Below the pieces are notes generated by a model, which searched no databases, was not told the origin of the DNA, and worked only from the letters and a program-made list of their open reading frames with translations. A program made the translations under genes and the position numbers. Shown piece by piece: positions 57,682-64,000 of a stretch of 64,000 bases of DNA. The first letter of the stretch is position 1; every line of letters begins with the position of its first letter. Location: NCBI GenBank assembly GCA_023101885.1, contig JALPQD010000295.1, forward strand, positions 776,501 to 840,500. Direction: 5' to 3'. This DNA is from Typhlomys cinereus (taxonomy: Eukaryota > Chordata > Mammalia > Rodentia > Platacanthomyidae).

Positions 57682-58012
57682 GATGGGTTGGAGAGATGGT
57701 TCAGAAGTTAAGACTCTGCCTTGCAAGCAGAGTTCAGATCCCAGATTTCATGTAAAAATTCCAGGTGGAAATGGCAGCAGCCTAACCTTGGAAATTTCAG
57801 AGAGAAGCAAAAAAGAGGTAGAAGTAATCCGGGATCATGCCTGAAGTCACCCTTGGTGCTCTACAGGGACACACAACGCCTTCCAATACACACACATAGA
57901 CAAACAAACAAAGAGATAAATAAGTTAGTCTGTCAGTTTTCCTCTGACAGCTACCTATGGGCCATGGCGTACACGTGGGTGCCTTCTCTCTCAAGTAAAT
58001 AAAATATATTTT
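57682..58012 (+). mobile_element. Older B2-superfamily SINE subfamily, sense
   Basis: The head 'gggttggagagatggttcag', 'ctctgccttgcaagcagag', a body with 'aatccgggatcatgcctgaa' and 'gtcacccttggtgctctaca', and the tail 'gtaaataaaatatattttaa'. It has the longer body segment typical of copies 245 and 14363. A young SINE (58029) inserted at the end of its tail. Confidence 0.85.
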
Positions 58013-58028
58013 AAAAGAACTCACAATC

Positions 58029-58321
58029 GGGCTGGAGAGGTGGCTCAGGGGTTAAGCCTCTGCCTTGCAGGCAGAAGGTCCTGAGTTCAGATCCCAGATC
58101 CCACATATAGACACCAGGCAGAAGCAGGGGTGGCCTGCGCTTCTGGTCCTGATAGGGCGGAGCCTGTGAATCCTGGGGCAGAAGGAGGTGGAGGCGTCCA
58201 TGGTGGTTCCCGATTCGTCCGTGGTTCTACACATACACACGTGCGTGCGTACACATACACACGTGCGTGCGTACATACACACACGCACAATTGAATAAAT
58301 AATAATAAAAAAAATTAAAAA
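58029..58321 (+). mobile_element. Young B2-superfamily SINE, main subfamily, sense
   Basis: Full head, hairpin arm (with CT changes), body and a CA tail carrying a tandem 'acacgtgcgtgcgta' motif, then AATAAATAATAATAAAA and A-rich end. A perfect 16-bp duplication aaaagaactcacaatc (58013-58028 and 58322-58337) is preceded by TTTT, giving a TT|AAAA site. Confidence 0.95.
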
Positions 58322-58339
58322 AAAAGAACTCACAATCAG

Positions 58340-61300
58340 GGAAATTCAGGTCTTGGCTTTTGTTTTGGACTGTTATACTTTACTGTAAACCAAAATACAG
58401 AGAATCTTATAAAGGTTGCATTTGTTAGAAAGGAAATGATTGTGCCACTGATCTTTTAAAGAGCAACAGCCAACGTTAGGCTGTAAATACAATATGTTTT
58501 GAAAATTAATTGGAAACATGAATGACTCTAAAAGAGCCACATGGTTCCCAGAATTTTTCTTAATAAGAACAGTATGTAGAAAAGATACTCCTAAAAAGAA
58601 AAATGAATAGAAGTCAGAAAAGTGATATTTTCTGAATCACTAAGCTATTTTCTGACACTCACTAGAATCTAAGAGAACTTAATTTCAGTACTTCTGAAAA
58701 TCCTTTTATGAATCTGAAAGGGGTTCCACAGACCAGGGAGTCTCTCTCTGGATAAAATCTCTTCCTTTGGTCCTGTCTCAACTGCAGAGGCAACTGGATT
58801 TTCTCAAATATGATTTCCTGATTGATAACTGGGCTCCCATACATTACCTTGACACCTATTCAAATGTCCATAGAAGAGCTTGCTTTAAATTGTTCTGGTT
58901 TTGATAAAAATGGATTTGGAGGGACAGTTTTATGTAGCAATCAGCCTCAGTCCAAAGCCTTTGAGCCTGGTCTATTCCGTTTCACTCCTAGCACAAAAGG
59001 ACATGGAGAAGGAACACAGAAATACACACATGCATATACTGCATGTCATGTGTTTATAATTGCAAGTGTATTGGGTGAGGGTGAGAATAAGGTGATAAAA
59101 ATATTACACATATGAACATACAGTATTTTAACACTATCAGAAATATTAATAGATTCTCTCTCAAGATGTAGTGTGGTTGGAATTCAACCATTTTTTTTCT
59201 CCAACTATTTCTCAACTTCATAAGATGGGGTTTAGTCAAACCAATTTAATTTCCTATAACAAACTCAAATTAAAATAACCTGTGATTCTGTAATGTTTCA
59301 TTATGAAAGTTCTCTAGCACACAAAAGGAAAAGTATGTAGCTATGTCTAACATAAATAGCATACTTTGTTTTCCGATGATGGACTTGGCTGAGAATTTGG
59401 CTGAAAGTCACCTTAAGATGTTCTAGGTTGAACAATGATGAATGTCTCGATTCTTTAAGTTTCCCATCTTTTCTGTAAACCTCAGCCCCAGTTATTCTTA
59501 CACATTGTCTTTCAGCAGCAGGCTTCGCTGAATAGTCTACTGTCTAAGTGGCTGAAATCTTACCAACAGTGTGTGAAAGATCTTTGTCAATCATGAAAAT
59601 GAAAACTGAATTTGAAGAGAGAGGTTAAAAGATTTCAGACTTGTTGATATAAAGTCCTGTGTGAAAGAGACAAACCCTTGAAGAATTAAGTAACTGCTCA
59701 GGTTTTCTTGTTTACTCATTTTCCTTATTTAGTGAAGGGGGGGCATGGGGACTATTCAGTCTATAAATCTGCTACTAGACATATGCTGCGTGTATTTTCA
59801 TAAAGGCTTTTATTATGTGGTCCTTAAACAGCAGACCCAAGCCAGATGGGTGGTTTAGAATATAAAACACATCTCTCAGAAGAAACTGTTATTGGGTCAA
59901 TAATATGCTAATTAAAAGAGCTTATGCAACCATCTGTGAGACCCCCCTAATGGCAAAGGCGTATTTCTAGAATCCTCCGTGTGACTGGATCCTATATTGC
60001 CTCCTGTATATTTATGGGTGTTTAAGAAATTGCTACTGATGCTGGTGAGAAGAAAAGGTGTTAGTGAATCTGATAGGCCTACAATGTGTTCCTACACTTG
60101 ATAGGGATTCTTTTCTGTCACTGCATGACTTGGTAGCTTCTAGGAGTTTTATGGTTAGATTGCTGCAACCGTTTTGTGCACATTCTACTAGCAATCTCTA
60201 CTCAAACCCCTTCCACAGTAAAACAGCATTTAAATCATGAGAGGAAACGTTTAGTGAGAGTCACTTAAATGAGTGATTGAGCCCTAGGTTAAGGGCAGTA
60301 TAAAAATTTAGTTTAGTAAGAATAAGTATTAGGTAAGAATGAAAGCAACAAAGAAAGTGAATCTTACTGTTTCTGCCTCTGAAAATGAAACAAATTATAT
60401 TGTCCATGTGGGTTAAGACTGATACACTACGCTATATCTCTTCAGAAATGCACAAAATATTCAAAACTGTACTATGGCACTTTAGTGGTAATACAATCAC
60501 TTATCACGTCTGGTGCTGAGATGAGGAGCTTTATTCTTTATTCAGCTTTATTTACCAAGGTTTATCTAGCTCTTCATTGTATTATCTCCTCCCGCTGAGA
60601 ATTTCCTTGTTTTATAGTTGTCTTCCTTTTTAGTATAAAATTATGACAACATAGATGTTCCACATTATTGTGATAAGCTGAAGGACAAAACAGGCTCTGT
60701 CACAAAGATAAAACATAGTTCAAGCGCACTTAGACACCAAGAGAGGGTCTCATGGGTCTAACTGAATATATCCATGCCTCTCTGCAGCGCTCACCAGTGC
60801 TTCTCAAGAATGACGTCCCATAGCGACCCATAACTCTAACATGGAAATTCCAACCCCTCAACCTAAATCTGGGAGTGCGGAAATCCATTGTCAGTGACAC
60901 AATGCCATAGACATTCTTAAACAAACAAATAAACAAACAACAAAATCTCTCACAACACTGGGTCCTCGTTCCCATGGCTACACTCAGTAGATTTATTTAA
61001 GTGGGCGGTCAGCTCAGGTGCATGACTCAGCTGGGTTCACACACCACGCTTTTTCCCTTTCTTGAACCAACACCAAAAAGATGCATACTGGACTTCCTAA
61101 AATACAGAACATAATATGTAAACAAACAAGTATCTATCTACTTTGTCTACTTTGTTGCATTCATAAAATGTTAGTTTCCAAAAGCAGCCACACAGAGAGG
61201 CCCGGAACCATTTGGAGCTGACCTCTTTTCCTGGAGCTGCTTCTTGCGATTTCCTATGAAGGCTACACAGTTGCTACCAGAATGAGGTTCCAGCTGCCTT

Positions 61301-61985
61301 AGAGCTAGGCCAGTCTCAGTTTTCACAGCTAAAGGTATTGGGATTTACCCTGCCTTTTGGTCATCTGGATTATAAAACAGTAATGGGGCCAAAGAAAGCA
61401 TTTCTGAAAAAATACGCTATTTCACCATTCATGACTACCATGGCAGTGCATTTGGCTGCCAACAATGTGATTATACTATAGGCTAAGTGAACGGTTTTTT
61501 TATTAAATGAGCAAAGGAAGCTAGGGAACCACCTCACTAAGACAGTTTGAAACTGTTGAGGACAACAGCAGATCAGATGGGCTCAGCAAAGGCAGTGTGA
61601 GGAGTCAGCTGGCATCAGCGAAGAGTGAGATCGGAGTGATGGCTTCCAGCCAGAAGGACGCAGGAAGCAGATGGCGGCCAAATGAAGTGTCACAATTAGA
61701 CTGGAGGTCTTAGGTGGCTGTCAACCAGCAAATATAAATGCATCGAGGGGACCTGACGCACACAAAACAGTGTGAGAGAAAAAGCCAGCCATGCGAATCT
61801 ACATCACTGCAGACCAGGGTACTGTGTAATTTCATGCATTTGTAAATAAAAATTAAGTTAAAATAATAGAAGTGAAAACATAATTATCGTCTGAACAATC
61901 TTAGAGAATTAAGCAAAACATAAGGGTTGGAGCAGAAGAAAGATGCTCAGGGGTAAAAGTGAAGTACTAAAAGTATTGTGCTGAC
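58340..61985. other. Intergenic sequence, nothing firmly recognised
   Basis: 3.6 kb of AT-rich sequence without recognisable repeats apart from an (AAAC/AAAT)n tract near 60918-60945. Short open frames (58822-59115, 60730-60975) have no domains. Low repeat content may mean older or more constrained DNA, but I cannot show it. Confidence 0.4.
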
Positions 61986-61986
61986 A

Positions 61987-62947
61987 TGTACAAAAAAGTT
62001 GAAATTCTAACCTGTGCCCTATCAGACCACCAGGGCCTAAAGCTGGACATCCACAACACATCAAACAAGAGAAAATACACTAACTCCTGAAAACTTAACA
62101 ATATGATGCTGAATGAGAACTGGATTCAGGAAGAAATTAAAAAGGAAATTCAAGATTTCTTGAAAGTGAATGATAACGAAAATACAACTTACCAAAATTT
62201 CTGGGACACAATGAAAGCTGTTCTAAGAGGTAAGTTCATAGCTCTTAATGCCTACATCAAAAAAAATGGAAACATCAGAAATAAACAACTTAACAATGCA
62301 GCTTAAAGCTTTAGAGAAACTAGAGCAATCTGATCCCAAAAGTAGTAGAAGAGAGGAGATTAGCAAAATAAGGGGAGAAATATCTGAAATTAAGATTAAG
62401 AAAACGATAGAAAAAATCAACCAGTCAAAAAGCTGGTTCTTTGAAAAACTCAATAACATTGATACACCCCTAGCTAAATTAACCAAAAGCAAGAGAGAGA
62501 AAACCCAAATTAACAAAATTAGAAATGAACATGGAGTTATCACTACTGATACCCAAGAAATCCAGAGAATTATAACATCATATTTCAAAAACTTGTACTC
62601 TGTGAAGTTTGACAACGCAAAAGAGATGGATGAATTTCTAAGTAAACACAACCTACCTAAATTGAATCAGGAAGTTGTGAATTATTTAAATAGTCCTATA
62701 ACATACAAGGAAATTGAAGAAGTAATCTCGAATCTTCCCACCAAAAAATGTCCTGGGCCAGATGGATTCAGCACAGAATTCTACCAGACATTTAAGGAGT
62801 TAATAACACCAATACTCCTTAAACTGTTCCATCAAATAGCAAAGGAAGGAACACTACCAAATTCCTCCTATGAAGCTAATATCATCTTTTTTTTATTATT
62901 ATTATTTATTCAACTGTGTGCATATGCGTGTGTATGTGCGCGCGTGC

Positions 62948-62990
<43 letters not shown>

Positions 62991-64000
62991 TGTGTATGTG
63001 TAGAACCACGGATGAATTCGCGAACCACCACGGACGCCTCCACCTCCTTCTGCCCCGGGATTCACAGGCTCCGCCCTACCAGGACCAGAAGCACAGGCCG
63101 CCCCTGCTTCCGCCTGGCGTCTATACGTGGGATCTGGGACCCGAACTCAGGACCTTCCGCCTGCAAGGCGGAGGCTTAACCCCTGAGCCACCTCTCCAGC
63201 CCGCTAATATCATCTTAATCGAAAAACCTAATAAAGATTCACTTAAAAAAGAAAACTATAGGCCAATCTCCCTGATGAACACAGATGCAAAGATTCTCAA
63301 CAAAGTCTTAGCAAATCGGATTCAAAAACATATCAAAAAGATCATTCACGGGGACCAAGTAGGCTTCATCCCCGGCACACAAGGTTGGTTCAACATACGC
63401 AAATCAATAAATGTAATTCATCATGTAAACCAGTCCAAAGTCCAAGACCACATGATACTCTCGATAGATGCACAAAAAGCCTTTGACAAAATCCAACAGC
63501 CTTTTATGATCAAAACGCTAGAGACTGTAGGAATGAAAGGAACCTTTATCAATATAATAAAAGCTGTATACAACAAGCCCACAGCAAGGATTATGCTCAA
63601 TGGGGAACAAATGGAAGCATTCCCACTTCGATCAGGAACTAGACAAGGCTGTCCACTCTCACCACTTCTATTCAATATTGTACTTGTAGTCTTAGCTGAA
63701 GCCATAAGACAAGAGAGGGACATAAGAGGGATTCAATCGGCAAGGAAGAAGTCAAGCTATCCCTATTTGCAGATGACATGATCTTATACCTGAGTGATCC
63801 CAAAAACTCCACCAGGAAGCTCCTGGAACTAATTGAGAAGTTCAGCAGGGTGGCAGGATACAAAATAAATGTGCAAAAATCAGAGGCCTTCCTATATGCC
63901 CAGAATGAAAGAAGTGAAAAAGCCTTGAGAGAAACAATCCCATTTACTATAGCCCCTAAAAAAATGAAATACCTTGGTATAAACCTAACCAAGGAGGTAA
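61987..64000 (+). mobile_element. Second young LINE-1, 5'-truncated, runs off the window
   Basis: Matches the first L1 from its position 9818 to about 11502, so it begins inside the endonuclease domain and continues beyond the window. Differences are a few percent by eye, so both belong to one recently active family. A young SINE with its target-site duplication interrupts it at 62875-63216. The 3' end and the L1's own duplication are outside the window. Confidence 0.95.
61987..64000 (+). pseudogene. LINE-1 ORF2 fragment (end of endonuclease and reverse transcriptase), broken
   Basis: Begins at about ORF2 residue 217, including the serine-aspartate-histidine motif of the endonuclease end. 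It then covers the linker and most of the reverse transcriptase, with the FADD-encoding region near 63764-63776. Breaks seen by comparison with the copy at 9171: a Trp codon changed to TGA (62088-62090); a one-base gain in an A run near 62260; the SINE plus duplication, adding 328 bp after 62888; and a one-base loss near 63737. No functional enzyme is possible. The uninterrupted frames at 62248-63003 and 62870-63781 are pieces of this gene joined to antisense SINE sequence. Confidence 0.93.
62889..63202 (-). mobile_element. Young B2-superfamily SINE nested in the second L1
   Basis: Antisense copy of the main subfamily. The left end is its A-rich tail and a (CA)n/GCGC tract, seen as TG on the plus strand; the right end is the tRNA-like head, ending 'ctctccagccc'. 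A perfect 14-bp duplication gctaatatcatctt lies at 62875-62888 and 63203-63216. The bottom-strand site is TT|AAGA, compatible with L1 endonuclease. Confidence 0.96.

Noticed and set aside
62870..63781. 303-codon frame that seems to fuse a novel N-terminus to a reverse transcriptase
   Set aside because: The first third is antisense SINE, and the insertion shifts the frame relative to the upstream L1 coding sequence. It is an artefact of nesting, not a new fusion gene.

Overview
This is a stretch of mammalian nuclear DNA, almost certainly from a rodent. I find no convincing exon of a cellular protein-coding gene, no rRNA or tRNA gene, no CRISPR array and no bacterial-style operon. The only real coding sequences belong to LINE-1 (L1) retrotransposons. 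Rodent origin is indicated by B1-type SINEs, B3/B2-superfamily SINEs, MaLR-type LTRs of the rodent ORR1/MT kind and rodent-type L1 3' UTRs. The commonest young element is a tRNA-headed SINE of about 265-360 bp with a CA-rich, AATAAA-containing tail. It belongs to the B2 superfamily but is not mouse or rat B2. From memory this fits the Dip-type SINEs of jerboas and relatives (Dipodoidea), so a dipodoid rodent is my best guess; that is inference.

Layout: 1-7660 is mostly old intergenic sequence with decayed SINE, B1, MIR and LTR pieces. 7661-14017 is one nearly complete sense-strand L1. It has a CpG-rich 5' UTR that starts as a tandem monomer, an intact ORF1 (356 codons), an ORF2 of 1,274 codons broken only by two nonsense codons, a G-rich 3' UTR and a double poly(A) tail. 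14018-48000 is intergenic DNA carrying five young SINE copies, several older repeats (L2, MIR, MaLR, B1, B3, L1M), microsatellites and a 35-bp minisatellite. 48000-61985 is similar, with three more young SINEs, one nested in an old L1 3' UTR and another in the tail of an older SINE, and a sizeable old L1M relic (55560-56515). 61987-64000 is a second, 5'-truncated and broken L1 of the same young family. It is interrupted by a young antisense SINE with a perfect 14-bp target-site duplication and runs off the window end.

How the parts relate: most young SINE copies have 14-17 bp target-site duplications at TT|AAAA-like sites, as expected if the L1 enzymes (endonuclease plus reverse transcriptase of ORF2) mobilised them. 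The nested insertions give a relative order: old L1M/L2/MIR, then MaLR/B1/B3 and the older SINE subfamily, then the young L1 family, then the young SINE. Two young SINE subfamilies can be separated by co-varying markers. I found no undescribed multi-gene system. The most interesting items are the monomeric L1 promoter, the SINE subfamily structure, the double poly(A) tail and one weak candidate exon on the minus strand (20454-20709).
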